Assembly (NCBI GenBank): GCA_022495005.1
Contig: JAGYXB010000687.1
Coordinates: 2,294,001-2,358,000 of the forward strand
Length of the DNA stretch: 64,000 nt
Origin: Rhyacophila brunnea
Lineage: Eukaryota > Arthropoda > Insecta > Trichoptera > Rhyacophilidae
Reading direction: 5' to 3'
The position numbers were made by a program, and so were the translations under genes. The notes under the pieces were generated by a model, which was given only the letters and a program-made list of their open reading frames with translations, was not told where the DNA came from and made no database searches. Positions within the stretch are counted from its first letter, which is position 1. The number at the start of each line of letters is the position of its first letter. Positions 23,231 to 34,934 of this stretch are shown here, one piece after another.

Positions 23231-24521
23231 CGAGGGTGGGTCAATAATTCCTTAGAAAAAAGCATTAAAACAGTTTTTATTTTTGTATTTTTTTTTATTT
23301 CTCAACATAATCTCCTTGGAGCTCAATACACTTGGTTAGACGTTTCTCAATTTTTTTTAAACCGTCAGAAAATAAGTTTTCGGAAGGTCCTCAAAATAAG
23401 CATTTGTCCGATCGATGACTTCTTCATTTGAAAAAAAACGCTGTCCACTTAGCCATTTTTTTAAGTTTGGGAAAAGGAAAAAGTCACTGGGGGCTAAATC
23501 TGGCGAATACGGTGGGTGATCGACCAATTCGAACTTCAATTCTTCAATTTTAGCCATTGATCGTAAACATGTGTGAACACGGGCATTGTCCTGATGAAAG
23601 AGGATTTTTTTCCTGTTTAAATGAGGCCGTTTTTCTTCAATTTTGTTTTTAGCTGGTCCAATAAAGATGCATAATAATCCCCTGTTATTGTTTTTCCTTT
23701 TTCCAAATGGTCAACGAAAATAATTCCACGTGCATCCCAAAATACAGTAGCCATAACCTTACCAGATGATTTTACGGTTTTCGCCTTCTTTGGACATGGT
23801 TCGCCTTTCGCAATCCACTGCTTTGACTGTTCTTTCGTCTCGGGAGTATAGTGGTGTATCCATGTTTCATCTTCAGTCACAAAGCGACGAAAAAATTCAT
23901 CCGGATTGCGTTGCATGAGCGACAACAGGCTTTAGAGGCCACCACCCTATTGCGTTTATTGTCGACTGTGAGCAAACGCGGCACCCATCTTGCAGAAATA
24001 TTTTTCATGCCCAATTTGTCATGTAAAATAGAAATGACGCTACCTTTGAGATCCCTGTAACCTCAATTATCTCACTCAACTTTAATCTTCGGTCACTTAA
24101 CACCATATCGTGGATTTTATTGATCATTTCTGGTGTAGTCACCTCTACAAGACGTCCTGAGCGTGGTTCATCCTTTGTTGATGTACGACCACGTTTAAAT
24201 TCATTTAACCAGTTATAAATAGTTGTAAGTGAAGGAGCAGATATGCCGTGAACTAAATCCAACTCATTTTTTATTTCCTTTGCTGTTAACCCTTTTATAT
24301 TAAAATGTTTAATAACAGCTCTAAACTCAATTTTCCATTTTTCCATTTTCCACAAGCAAATTTTTTTTTTTAAATGTACGAGAAACACACAACAACCCGA
24401 CCGATCTAATTGAAACTTCGCAGCATACTGAATCGGTAGTGCCGCTGCATGAAAACAAACCGCTTACAGTACAATTCGCGCCACCTGTCGGCTTTTCTAA
24501 GGACTTATTGACTAACCCTCG
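23231..24521 (-). mobile_element. Mariner-family (Tc1/mariner) transposon, full length but inactive
   Basis: 1,291 bp, the usual mariner size. It has terminal inverted repeats (CGAGGGTGGGTCAATAATTC and its complement at the right end) and TA on both sides (23229-23230 and 24522-24523). The transposase reads on the - strand. A helix-turn-helix N-terminus (24388-24005) carries ISAPSLTTIYNWLNEFKRG. A middle frame (23925-23617) has TEDETWIHHYTPETK with the first catalytic Asp. A C-terminal frame through 23357 has HQDNARVHT and YSPDLAPSD. I count 34 residues between the second and third Asp, the D34D spacing. It is broken by a region of frame loss near 23925-24005 and a frameshift near 23622, so no active enzyme. 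Confidence 0.95.
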
Positions 24522-24597
24522 TAATATAATATAAGTATATAATATATTTAATTGGCTCTACAATCGGGTGTGTGTATTAGATGCTTAACAAGTTTCG

Positions 24598-24655
24598 TAA
24601 TATTTTTACGAGAAATAATAATTGATGTCAGCCACTTGATTAACCCAGTGGCGTG
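24598..24655 (-). repeat. SINE-B fragment
   Basis: TTTTTACGAGAAATAATAAT then GATGTCAGCCACTTGATTAACC match the body of SINE-B (TTTTTACGAGAAATGG, TCGGCCACTTGCTCAACC) in the same orientation as the copy at 46824-47062. It is immediately followed by CAGTGGCGTGGAG, which resembles the ends of the MITE at 14363. Confidence 0.5.
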
Positions 24656-25078
24656 GAGTGGAGGTAGGCTGTTAAGATTCGACATAAATGCGCACTAAAC
24701 TTTGTCGGTCATACTTATTTGTTTCCATTGAACTTAAAATACAATTATTTGCAGATGGTCCTGATAAGTTTTTAAAATTCAATTAAAACCTGCCCCAAAC
24801 CAAACCATAATAGTTTACATATGCTGACAAATAGTAGTGATCACTTTTTGATTAATAGGTACTTATTTTGTTTTCGTTAAATTAAGATTACATATTACAG
24901 ATGGTGTTGGTTAGTTTTTTTAAAATTCATTATGCCCTGCCTAAGCCAAACCATTACCGATAAAAAATATTTTTCTAATAATATAATATCTAGATATTTT
25001 ATAGATAAACGATTATTTTTTTACTATTTTCTACTATGGTTTGGATTAGTCAGGGTTTAATTGAATTATACATTGGTA

Positions 25079-25290
25079 CACGGCCCTCGTGGTGCAATCA
25101 TTCATCCAGGAGCTCCGGACTCGATTCCCGGTAAGGTCACAATATATTTAAGTCATTTTCTCAAAGCCTGGGTGTTTGTGATTGATTCACTACTATTACT
25201 AAATACACTACTGTTTCACTACACTACTGTTATTGGGCCTTTTGACCTATTGTAGTAGTATAAAGAATATAAATATGTATATACCTACAT
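25079..25290 (+). repeat. SINE-C, copy 1
   Basis: The tRNA-like head has GGCCCTCGTGGTGCAATC (A-box-like) and GGACTCGATTCCCGG (B-box-like). The body reads CACAATATATTTAAGT, TTTTCTCAAAGCCTGGGTG, TTTGTGATTGATTCACTAC and ends TTGACCTATTGTAGTAGT. The same body follows a different-looking tRNA-like head at 44405-44627 on the other strand. Confidence 0.75.
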
Positions 25291-25326
25291 ATTATATATA
25301 TTTTTATTATATTAAAATTGCAAAAC

Positions 25327-25415
25327 AATGTGTGAATTTTGAAAGAGCCGGGATTTGAACACGGGACCCTCGACTTACCAAGCAGCTAAGTTACCACTTG
25401 ACCATCACGGGCATA
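25327..25415 (-). repeat. tRNA-like SINE head
   Basis: The - strand reads TGCCCGTGATGGTCAAGTGG (A-box-like) and GTGTTCAAATCCCGGC (B-box-like). The T-arm pairs only partly and the acceptor stem does not close, so this is a SINE relic and not a tRNA gene. It lies about 55 bp before element A copy 3. Confidence 0.6.
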
Positions 25416-25470
25416 CTATATAATATATATATTTAGTAAAGATTCATTTTACAATTTAATATAAATGCTG

Positions 25471-25912
25471 CAATTTTTACAACGTTTTTATTAGGTCGTA
25501 TTCTTATTTGTCCGGTGGTTGTTTATCCAGTACAAATCTTGCAATCGATTTTTATCGACTAGCCAAACATCTGAAACTTTTAGAATATATCAAAACACGA
25601 TGCCAATGCATTTTTTTAAATACTTTTAGCCATCTTTAAGTAGAATTGAATTCATTTTCAGTTAATTCTGTTTTGTATGAAAAGTTATTTCGGAAGAAAT
25701 CCGTAATCCAATCCACTATTATTGGTTGTTAGGGGTCTGGAGTCCTAGCAACTAAATTATTGATATATACGTGCGTTACTATGGGAATCAATATGAAATG
25801 TCATTTTGACATTTCAGTATTATTTCTATCAAGTACAAATTTTTTTGATCGTTTAAGCTAGTCAAGTCAAGTTTATATGATTCAACAGAAATTTTAAAAA
25901 CTTTATATATAA
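25471..25912 (+). repeat. Element A, copy 3
   Basis: All the landmarks of copy 1 are present. The palindrome here is GAAATGTCATTTTGACATTTC (two 9-base arms around TTT), whose loop is the reverse complement of that in copies 1 and 2. There is a small deletion in the AACTAACTTCCCGACTAGCT part. Confidence 0.85.
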
Positions 25913-26246
25913 ATTTATCTTGAAATTATTATTAATGATTATTTTTTTCCGAGCATCCATTATGGGTAGAGGACAGGGAACTCAGAAATAGTTCTGTGGT
26001 AGAGGGGCTACACGCTAACGAATGTTAAGATGCACTTGTCTAGGCTAGACAATAATATATGAGAAACTTATTGCAGTCTCATACGTGGTGAATAATGGTG
26101 AAATAAGCATTATGTTTATTTTTTTGTTTTTATGGCATAGGCGTTAAGCCAATAAAATCATTATTTTGCGTATGTAAGTAATTTATTTAGTATACCATAG
26201 ATACTAAGTATGAAATATCTTTAAATCATAATATAAACCGGTGCAT

Positions 26247-26519
26247 ATAAATATCGTCACTGTTCTGGCAGAAGACACTAATTCGAAAAAATGACATATT
26301 GAGTTAGTTATACCAAAATGTTCCTTATTTCAAACTTTACCGTCTGGAAACCTTCTTAATAAATAAACAGTATTTATTTTAAAGTCATCCTTTTACGATT
26401 ACTTAATAAACTCACATGATAGACCATTTCAAACATTTTAACAACTTCAAAGTCAAATTATTCAAAACTAGTATTCTCCAGTTAGTGTATTCTGCCAGAA
26501 CAGAGACGATATTATTTAT
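26247..26519. mobile_element. MITE with inverted repeats of about 38 bp
   Basis: ATAAATATCGTCACTGTTCT then GGCAGAAGACACTAA at the left matches the complement of TTAGTGTATTCTGCCAGAAC then AGAGACGATATTATTTAT at the right, with a few differences. The interior is AT-rich and without open frames. Target-site duplication not resolved. Confidence 0.8.
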
Positions 26520-26963
26520 AACGAATAATGGTGGTTACAATTCAATACAACGAAAAAGGTGAATGAAAATAATTATATAAAAAAGTACTATTTTATAAGT
26601 TTGTAGGTCAAATATAAATGGGATATTGTTATAAAACACCAATTATTAAACGAACAATCTAAAATATGTTATAGTCAATAAACACAACAATGTAATAAAT
26701 GCGAGGTATTTAGGTGAACGCTAAAACACGAGTATGATTCGATATTACAGTTTTCTGTAGTTAGACATTGTTAAGACGTGCGCATTGGAAGGTAACAAGT
26801 ATAGAGACATCAAAACTACATAATATATAGTATTATGTTATAACTTATAAGTTATAACATAACTGATAAGAAGTCAAATTTCTCTTCCTGCAAGATAGTA
26901 ATGTCATAGACACGTAGTAAACTTAGCCCTATTATCTTCTTCTTCTTTGCCCATATCCGCCCC

Positions 26964-28564
26964 TTAACTGGAGCATATGGACACCACGCGGCGCCTCCAA
27001 GAGTCCCTGTCGCTCGCCAGTCTTCTTGCTTCATTCCAGGTCAAACCAGCATCCCGTAGCTCCGCCGTATACACTCTGTAGATTGCATTTAGCGGCCTTC
27101 CAGGACGCCGAAATCCGGTCGGCTTGAAGAACAGGCAAGCCAGGTTGAAGTTCTCTTCTGGCATCCGCAGCACGTGGCCGAGCCAGGTCCAACGTCGCCT
27201 CTTCACTTTCAGCGTGATGAGAGGCTGCTTGGTACGTTCTCTTATCTCCTCGTTGCTCCTAAAGTCATACCACTGCACACCCAGTATTCGTCGCAAACAT
27301 CTGTTTTCGAAGCTCAGTATACGGTTGCTCTGAGCCTTCGTAAGGTGCCATGATTCGCTACCGTAAAGCAGCACCGTCAGAATGCAAGCGTCGAATAGGC
27401 GGCATTTGGTTTTGACCGAGTACAACCGTGAGTCCCAGACATTCAGCATCGAGTTGAATGTCGCTCCAGCCATTCCCATTCGAATAGCGAGCTCTTTCTG
27501 CAAAATGCCATCTCCCGTGATGTGTACCCCCAGGTACTTGAAGCTGTCGACGCTCTCGATGCTCTGTCCATCGCTAATCAGAGGGAAATCTGGATCAGGA
27601 CAGGTGCTATTGCACAAGACGTTGGTTTTCTTCGCGTTGATTTTCAAACCAACGCGAGAGGAGCTGTTATGCAACCTGTCGATTGTCTCTTGAATGCCCT
27701 CGATTGAGTTGTCGAATAGGACAGCATCATCGGCGTATTCCAGGTCGCATAGCTTCACCGTGGGGTAACAGGTATGCCTCGGTCGGGTGGTATTCACTTC
27801 CGTAGTATGAAGTCAAAGAGAATGATAAAGAGAAACGGTGCAAGGACACAACCCTGTCTGACTCCGGTCGTGACCCCCGAACCATTCCGTGACAGTGTCT
27901 CCAATTCTGACACAGCATTCGCTATTCTCGTGCAGGCTTTTGATTATGGCAATGATCTTGGGAGGGATCCCGTATGCTCCCAGTATCATCCAGAGGGAGG
28001 GGCGGTGCGGACTGTCGAAAGCCTTCTCATAATCCACAAAACAGCAGGCCATCGGACTGTTCAACTCATGGCTCTGCTGGAGAAGACATCGAAGGTTGTG
28101 GATTTGGTCTGCACACGCTCGACCAGGTAGAAACCCGGCTTGGTTTTTCCTGAGGACGTGCATTATTGGGTCCCTTATTCTCATCAAAATGATGTTTGCC
28201 AAAATCTTTCCCGGAACACTGAGTAGCGTAATGCCTCGGTAATTGTCGCAGCTTAGAGGGTCACCTTTTTAAGAAGTGTGATGATTTCACCGTTCACCCA
28301 GTCCCTTGGGCAGCGCTCTTCTTCCCACACCTTTGTCATCAGATGAAACATAGGGTGCAGGATTGCGCTCAAGCCGTACTTGAGGAATTCAGGATGAATC
28401 CCGTCTCCCCCCGGTGCCTTTCCGTTCTTGAGCCTTTTCACAGCCGATTTTATCTCGGTGTGCGTGGGCGGGCAATCGGAAATGTCGGTCGCTCGGGGAA
28501 TGTCCAAAAGCAAAGCTTCCGCAGATATGTCAATGGGATCCAAAGGGGGTGGGCGGTTCAGCAC
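26964..28564 (-). pseudogene. Retrotransposon reverse transcriptase, broken into several frames
   Basis: Three successive - strand frames cover the RT. The first, 28564-28253, has KRLKNGKAPGGDGIHPEFLK, the fingers region. The second, 28202-27813, has KNQAGFLPGRACADQIHNLR and FVDYEKAFDS. The third, 27797-26964, has the catalytic YADDAVLF at residues 21-28, then the thumb and a C-terminal RRWTWLGHVLRMP motif with a final ARRLASDRDSWRR tail. Between the second and third, the GVRQGC motif is readable only in another frame near 27860, so at least two shifts lie there, and another is at about 28210-28253. The YADD box is intact but the protein cannot be made. Confidence 0.9.
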
Positions 28565-28614
28565 TCCGCAGAAATGATTCTTCCAAATCTTCTTGACGCA
28601 TTCTGCGTCAGACT

Positions 28615-29883
28615 CTATTGCTCCACTTGGACTACGAATGGCTCCGGGAGTAAGTGGTCGCCTGCCGCAGACTTCACGGGTGATTCGGAAGAGTTTCCTG
28701 TGTCATTTCTGCTTGCTGCCTCCTCTGCCGCTTCAATTTGCCGGTTCATAAAATTGCGCTTGTCCAACCGCACGGATCGTTTGACTACCCTGTCTTGGGT
28801 CTGGTAGTCAGTCCGGCGGTCCTCGGTTCGGTCGGGGTCTCTCTCCTCGTCTCTCAGGGCTTTCAGCCTGGCTCGTTCACCAATTTCAACCCACATTTCA
28901 TCAGACATCCACTTTGGCTGCTCACTCCTTCTGGTACCAAGGACGGTACAAGCCGACGACCCAATCGCACTCTTTATGAGGCTCCAGTCCGCCTCAATGA
29001 AGTCGGATTCAGATTTGTGCCGCTCGTAGATACGATCTACACTATCTCGTACAGCAGTTTTGAAGTCGGTCCGAATTCTTCGGCGTCGGAGCTTCTCAAC
29101 GTCAATTCGTTCGCACTTTGGAGGCCTCGCCTGGCGACTGAGTTTTACTCGGATGTTTCCAATAAGTAACTCATGATCGCTATGGATATCGGCGCTTCTG
29201 TAAGTACGCACGTCGAGAAGTTCCTTTCGGTGCTTCAAGCTGTACAAGAAGTGGTCAATCTGCGTCCTCGTGCGTCCATCAAGAGACGTCCACGTATATT
29301 TGTGAATGTCTTTGTGGGGAAAAACAGTGCCTCCGATTGCAAGCTCGTTCAGAGTGGCGAATTCTACGAGCCGCTCACCATTATCGTTGGGGTCACTGAG
29401 GCCGTGTCGTCCCATCACCGTGGGGCCAAGCACCGGGTCTGCTCCTACTCTCGCATTATAATCCCCCATTACAATCACGCGGTCTCTTCGGGGGATGGCG
29501 GAGACTGCCGCGTGGAGAGAATCGTAAAAAGCATCCTTTGTCTGCGCGTCGGCATTCTCAGTGGGGGCGTAGCACTGAAAGACGGTCAAGGAGCTACCAG
29601 GCGTCTTGAAGGAGGCACGTATCAGTCTCTCCGAGATTGGTTCCCATTTCACGAGGCAACGGGCCGCTCTCTTTGACATCAACACTGCTACTCCCTGGCG
29701 ATGGTATTGCTCCTGACCTGAGTAGACAATAGAGTAACCCTCAATCAACTTTCTCCCGGCTCCTTTCCAGCGCACTTCGCTCAGCCCTAGGATGTCCACA
29801 CCATAGGTGTGCATGATGCGTGTGGCGTGCAGGTCCTTTCCGGGGGTACGCAGGGTGCGAACATTATATGTCCCAATGCGCAT
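28615..29883 (-). CDS. Retrotransposon AP endonuclease domain (5' part of the LINE polyprotein)
   Basis: A 422-residue frame starts MRIGTYNVRTL at 29883. The apurinic endonuclease fold is recognisable: Asn7 in the first strand, Glu36 in LGLSEVRW, Asp141 and Asn143 in GDYNARVG, and Asp236-His237 in SDHELL near the end of the domain. All expected catalytic positions look intact. The last 170 residues are the charged linker to the reverse transcriptase. The frame stops at 28615, before the RT, by frameshift relative to the expected single polyprotein. The enzyme would nick target DNA to prime reverse transcription. Host function is not implied, although such frames are often annotated as craniofacial development protein 2-like. 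Confidence 0.9.
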   Translation of the reverse strand: MRIGTYNVRTLRTPGKDLHATRIMHTYGVDILGLSEVRWKGAGRKLIEGYSIVYSGQEQYHRQGVAVLMSKRAARCLVKWEPISERLIRASFKTPGSSLTVFQCYAPTENADAQTKDAFYDSLHAAVSAIPRRDRVIVMGDYNARVGADPVLGPTVMGRHGLSDPNDNGERLVEFATLNELAIGGTVFPHKDIHKYTWTSLDGRTRTQIDHFLYSLKHRKELLDVRTYRSADIHSDHELLIGNIRVKLSRQARPPKCERIDVEKLRRRRIRTDFKTAVRDSVDRIYERHKSESDFIEADWSLIKSAIGSSACTVLGTRRSEQPKWMSDEMWVEIGERARLKALRDEERDPDRTEDRRTDYQTQDRVVKRSVRLDKRNFMNRQIEAAEEAASRNDTGNSSESPVKSAAGDHLLPEPFVVQVEQ

Positions 29884-30004
29884 ACTCGAGTTGTTAGAGG
29901 ATTACTCTACCTGTTTCATTGTCCATTTCCATGCAAGGTCGTCGTTTTACAGAGCCGGTTGTCGTCCGAGGCTGCTGTGGAGGTGTTTTGTTAATCTGTT
30001 TCGT

Positions 30005-30306
30005 TTAAGGAGGCAAGGTGATTAGCCCAGCGCTCCCGAGGCCTGAGCCACGAGGGCCCTGAAGGTCGGCTCGACCAGGTTTTTCTGTCGGGGATTTCCT
30101 TCCCTTAGCCAGAAGGCCAGTTTTATGGCGCCGGTCACTCGCCCTTCGCCCTCTGCTGTTAGCTACAGCGTACGCTGCATTGCCCGGAGGTCGCCACGGG
30201 GAGGCCAGCAGATGGGACTTGCTGGCAGTTTGGCATTTCCCAACTTTTGCTATGAACACATCTACTGGCGTCAATGTGTCCACTTGGGGCCGACCAGCCG
30301 TTAACC
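30005..30306 (-). other. GC-rich 5' leader of the RTE-like element
   Basis: A GC-rich segment between the element's 5' end and the endonuclease frame. It contains a 92-codon open frame (30283-30005) rich in Arg, Gly and Pro with no recognisable motif. It may be the untranslated leader, or the remains of a short first ORF. Confidence 0.5.
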
Positions 30307-30499
30307 GCCCTATTATACCACTTTTTATCTTTAATAATAATTAAAGATTGTGTTCATTTTTCGATAGTTGAAATTGTTTGTCAAATAAGAAGACATTTAC
30401 TGTATTATGTATATTTATTTTAGTTTATTTGAAAGAACTTAGTCATAAGAGTTTCTTCAATATCTTTGGTCTATGTCTAGTGGGTCTATTCTATACTTA

Positions 30500-30780
30500 T
30501 CGACCACTAAAGTGATAAATATGATCACTTTATCATATTTATGTACTGAGGTATTATAATTGTTACAATAAGTTAGTCGTCTAAACAGTCAACACTGTCT
30601 ATCTCGCTCTAAGGTAACAGCCAAGAGAGGTGCTGTTAAAACATAGCACTTATTGTAACAATTGCAACTAATTTATTGTAATTGTTATAATAAGTGATAA
30701 TATTTCGATACAAACCTACCCTATGGCTGCCGTAGAGACCGACAAGTAGTCTTATGCATAGAATAGACGCGCAGGAGTCT
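30500..30780. repeat. Dispersed repeat with internal inverted pieces, relative of 21551-21725
   Basis: Contains AAAGTGATAAATATGATCAC followed by TTTATCATATTTATG (a short hairpin). It then has TATAATTGTTACAATAAGTTA twice in opposite orientations (about 30555 and 30650-30690), CTGTCTATCTCGCTCTAA, and CATAGAATAGACGCGCAGG. These words also occur next to the exon at 21521. Confidence 0.6.
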
Positions 30781-31334
30781 GTAAGCTTTTGATACATACC
30801 AGATAAAAATATGGGTAACACAATGATTTAGATATTTTCAAGAGATATAGATTTGAGGTATTTTTCAAAAAAAAAAATTCTCTCCAGAAACGAAGTCAAG
30901 TGTTTTTTTTAGTTTTTCTTCGAAATTTTCCCTCTAGTGGTCTATTTTAATTAAAGATGGATAACCCTTTTGCTATAATGCTATTGTTAATCTTTATTAC
31001 CAGTTCTAGAACTACCAAAAACGTAATAAAAATGAAATCAGGCTGTTTGTAAAAAACCTTTTCAATGTTTAATATACATCATTGAAAATATAGTAGTATA
31101 TAAAATATAATATTTACATAATTTGAAAAACCTGATAAACATTCCTATTACAAAAATTAGCTACACTGTTCACTGTCCGAGGAAATGCTCATATCGTTTC
31201 TCTACGCGCGAGGATAGTATCCTCCTAAAACCACACACAGAAAGTAATGCACTTCCAATTAATTATATTTGTGTTCCCCCATGGATACTGTAACTATATT
31301 GAAAATGAGTTTTCTATTTGGTTTAACTTTAATG

Positions 31335-31790
31335 GTGTGTTCACTATGCGTCTTTCAGTCCGGTCTTAATCCGTCGAATTTGACGATGTGATTTTGTTGT
31401 CATTCACTAAAGGCACACAATATAATCGGCGCTTGTGCAGTACAGTCTTATAAACTTATCTAAAGAACGGTCAAAATGGAACTACGAACTACCATATGGA
31501 CGCCATTTTGAAAACGTCATTTGAATGTCAGATTCTGCCCAGTTGCGAGTCTTGATTGCGTAGTTTTCGACAGTGGCTCCCCCATCCATTCTTTGTAGGT
31601 CTGTAGTTGCATTTTCATGCGCTTGACGTCACTGTTCCGGCATGGTCTCGTCAGTGTGCGTGAAAAAGTATTGCAATATTGCGGCGGTTTTGATTTATAG
31701 CCGTATCCCAGTCGAGACGATTTTCTATGTGCGACCGAACTTACATTTTATAATTATGATATAAGCAATTAATACTTGTCCATACCATGA
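31335..31790. other. Unassigned moderately GC-rich stretch
   Basis: A stretch with scattered CpG and words such as GTGGCTCCCCCATCCATTC and TTGCGGCGGTTTTGATTTAT. There is no open frame over 60 codons, no splice pair and no recognised repeat. It could be an old transposon or an intronic regulatory element. Confidence 0.3.
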
Positions 31791-32336
31791 ATAAAGAACT
31801 GAGAGCTTTCAGATTTAGAAGTGGAAAAGTTGTCTTTGATGGATTAAGAGTACGGAGTCTAATTCATTCCTGTGTACAGATGTCATAAATTTTGCAAACA
31901 TCGTCCGTAAAAAGCGACGCTACTTTGATATGAGTGAAAGTTGGCACCGATGACACTCGCTATTTGTGTTGCAAACTCGTAATACAAACATAGGCTACAA
32001 AGGTTCTTTTGTTCTCACTTTTCAAATGCAAAAAATAACTTCAATATTATCATACAGACAATACACATGTCCGAATAATTAGCTTCGAGCTGTCTTGCCC
32101 GAATGATAAAAAGAATGCATAGAAAGTCACTTTGGAGTATTTCGTACACGGTGATTGAAAAATATTGTGCAGTGCCAATGCAAACAGGGCCAGATTTCCA
32201 TTTGAAGGGGGTCCCGGTGTACTATATATTGCGTCACCCAAAAAACGAAATTTATTGAAGCGTAATTGAATATAAATGTTTTTTTTTCATATTTAGACAT
32301 TTCTTACTTAAAAATGTAATATATTTAATACACAAT

Positions 32337-32580
32337 TTTTTATACAACGAATAATTCACGAGATTTCAGAATGTAAAATTCTTTGTTGATCATATTATAT
32401 AATTTAAAAACACCTCAGAAATGTATAATCATTATAAAACTACAACGCAATTATAACGCAAACTAAAGCGTTTTATTGAGAATTCTAAAAACACTAGTTA
32501 CTTTCGTCGTAATTAGATTGGAAACACATAGCTTTATAACAACGGTGGCGATCAATGGTTGCGTGAGAACAGTGATAGCA
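32337..32580. repeat. SINE-A composite, degraded copy
   Basis: The left part is the reversed tail (CAACGAATAATTCACGAGAT, GAATGTAAAATTC) with a reversed body piece (AAAACACCTCAGAAATG). The right part is forward leader (TTATAACGCAAACTAAAGCG, GTCGTAATTAGAT) followed by a damaged tRNA-like head (CATAGCTTTATAAC, TGGCGATCAATGGTT). The head-to-head order is the same as at 37986-38347. Confidence 0.5.
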
Positions 32581-33494
32581 GAATCCATGACTTACGACAC
32601 ATTCTCAAGTTAATATTTTTTATATAAATATTGTTTAGTACATGCATTTTCCTTGCATATATTCATGGTACCTAAGCACTTTTTCACTTCAGAAATATTT
32701 ATTAATGTTGATAATATTAAAAATGTATTTTATCGTGAGGCCTGAGATACTCAGTGTAAGCATTTTACATCGTGAGAAGTTCAATAAAAAAAGCAATCAC
32801 GATGGAACAAATCTCACTCCGTATCGTCACGTCGAAAATTAAACTATCTCACTCCTCATTGTATATCAATCGTGTAACTGTCACTCTCCCTCGGGCTAGC
32901 TCATATCGTGTAATATTGTCTGTATGTACCTATGTAAATTATGGTTACATGTAAATTTTACATAAAACATTTCACCGTGGCACAGTTCGCCGTGAGTTTT
33001 CTTATCGGAAAGAGATTTTATTAGATTCAATATGAACATTTTTCATAGCTGAGTTTGGCAAAATTCATGAATTCAAGAATAAAAACCTACCCATGCCTAA
33101 CAAATAATACAGTATATCGGGTATTTTAAAAATTTCTTTGCTACTGGCTGCTGCTATCCTGTAAAGTGTACACCGACAAGAACCGTGTTTTATTTAGACA
33201 TGAATTTTATGTCAGTACTATACTACCCAAAGAAGTTGGACGGTCTTTAAAATACGGCGATATAATATATACAATACAACATTTCACGGTGAATCTGATA
33301 CGACGAACTGCCCGGTAAATTATATATGTTAATTATATCAAATAAACACGCAATCTACACCATCCTCAGACTTCAGTCATTCACTCCTCCATCGCGCACC
33401 CACCTCACCTACTGCCAAAGTGGTGACTTGTCACTAATGTCACCAAAAACAATTCATTATAATGTAGCTAATTAGTACATAACTTGTCTAGCGT

Positions 33495-34250
33495 ACTTCC
33501 CGGGTCTTTTCGGATGTTACGGTACTAAAAATTCTCTATAACTCCTTAGTTAGAAGCAGACTTGAGAGCGGGTCTATCGTTTGGGCCCCGCATCAGTTGA
33601 AGTACGGTCTTATGGCGGAGAGAGTCGAAAAGAAATTTTTAAGACTAATTTACTTTCGGCTGTATGCATATTATCCGTGGCTCTATCCGGTTGTTTTTCT
33701 CTTAGGGATGCTTACATACTATAGCTTAAAATTTAGAAGGGATCTTTATTTGGCTAAATATTTTTTCAGACTTATACGCGGCGTAAATGTGAACTCTGCC
33801 ATTCTTGGTGGTGTTGGCTTGTGTGTCTCAAATAATTACCTTAGGAATCGAGGACATCCGTTGTTTGTTCTCCCACGGTGCAGAACTAACCTGCCATTAA
33901 TAATGCCAATTGGGAGGGCAATAACCATGTTTAATGAAAACGCTTCGAATATTGATATATTCCACTTACGCGAGGGTGAATTTAGGTGGACGTTGTTTTA
34001 TAAGTTTTCAAGATAGGGTCTATCAAAGTTCACTCTGTGTGCTTCCATCTACTTTTATTTTGTTATTATTGTTATTTACTTTATTTTTTATTTTATTACT
34101 TATTGTACCTATTATTAACTCACACTTATCTGTATTTTTATTTTTAAAAATTATTAACACTTATTTTATGTCATGTCGTGAACGCTTTGAATTTATAATT
34201 TGTTATGTTCATTATATGTAAAATAAATAAATTTGATTTGATTTGATAAC
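33495..34250 (+). mobile_element. 5'-truncated jockey-type LINE
   Basis: An open + strand frame reads VLKILYNSLVRSRLESGS and continues through IVWAPHQLKYG and VEKKFLRLIYFR. It ends near 34016 after RTNLPLIMPIGRAITMFN. This order (LYNSLVRS.LEY, VW.P, VE.KFLR, SL..RRDL, then RTN) is the C-terminal tail after the RT in jockey/CR1-like elements. About 200 bp of AT-rich 3' UTR follows, ending in ATAAATAAATTTGATTTGAT, a typical simple-repeat tail. The Tyr-rich middle is diverged. No RT catalytic domain remains, so it is a dead-on-arrival copy. Confidence 0.85.
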
Positions 34251-34934
34251 TTTATGTTATACAATTAGACAGAAAATGTGACCATATTTTTACATACCCA
34301 ATAAAACAATATGTAAGGCGATTTTTGTTTCGTTATCATTGAAAACACCGTGTAGCAGAACTAGTCTTCGAAATAATGTTCAGGCAGTTATTTAAGATAG
34401 CAAAGACATTTTTTGCCTCAATTGTGTATTATAATAGATACCGGTTTTACATAATAATAGGTCTGTTTGCTCAATTATTTGGTTGTTTTATTTCTTAAAT
34501 GAAAATTTCTACAGATTTTTCCACTCATTATTCAATAGGAACAAATGTGATTTTGGCACTCGGCTGCGTGAAAAAATGCATTTCGAAAATACATTAAAAG
34601 GTAAGTACCTAGAAGAATATTGAATTTATCCGTTTAATGACAACGTAACATTTATGATGAACAAGCATGATCTGCAATTACTTTTAACAGAGAATTATTG
34701 AGATATTTTAATAGAATATACAAACCAATTTTAGTTTATGTTATTATAAGAGAAATAATCTATTATATATATTTTTTAAATTCAGTATGTACTGAATCAC
34801 TGTCATATTCTCCCAATTATATGGCACGAAACAATAATAAAATTTACCCTATCTAATTCGTGCGCAGTAGAAGAAAACGCAATATATGCATTTTCAAGGT
34901 TAAGTTGTAACCTTGTTGTACCACTATTATAATT

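Larger units (their letters stand above)
26936..30306 (-). mobile_element. RTE-like non-LTR retrotransposon, near full length with TSDs
   Basis: About 3.37 kb of GC-rich sequence lies between two copies of GCCCTATTAT (26926-26935 and 30307-30316), a plausible 10-bp target-site duplication. Reading on the - strand there is a 5' GC-rich leader, an AP-type endonuclease, a reverse transcriptase and a 3' tail with AAGAAGAAGATAAT. No A tail and no RNase H are seen, as usual for this clade. Size, domain order and the conserved C-terminal WLGHVLRM motif fit RTE-like elements of the endonuclease-reverse transcriptase (CFDP2-like) kind. The clade call is by memory. Several frameshifts and a stop make it inactive. 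Confidence 0.9.

Noticed and set aside
32957..33316. Inverted pair around TTCACCGTGGCACAGTTCGC and CGAACTGCC.GG, similar to words in the palindrome at 9608
   Set aside because: The match is short and interrupted. It may be a distant relative of that palindrome, but I could not establish arms or boundaries.
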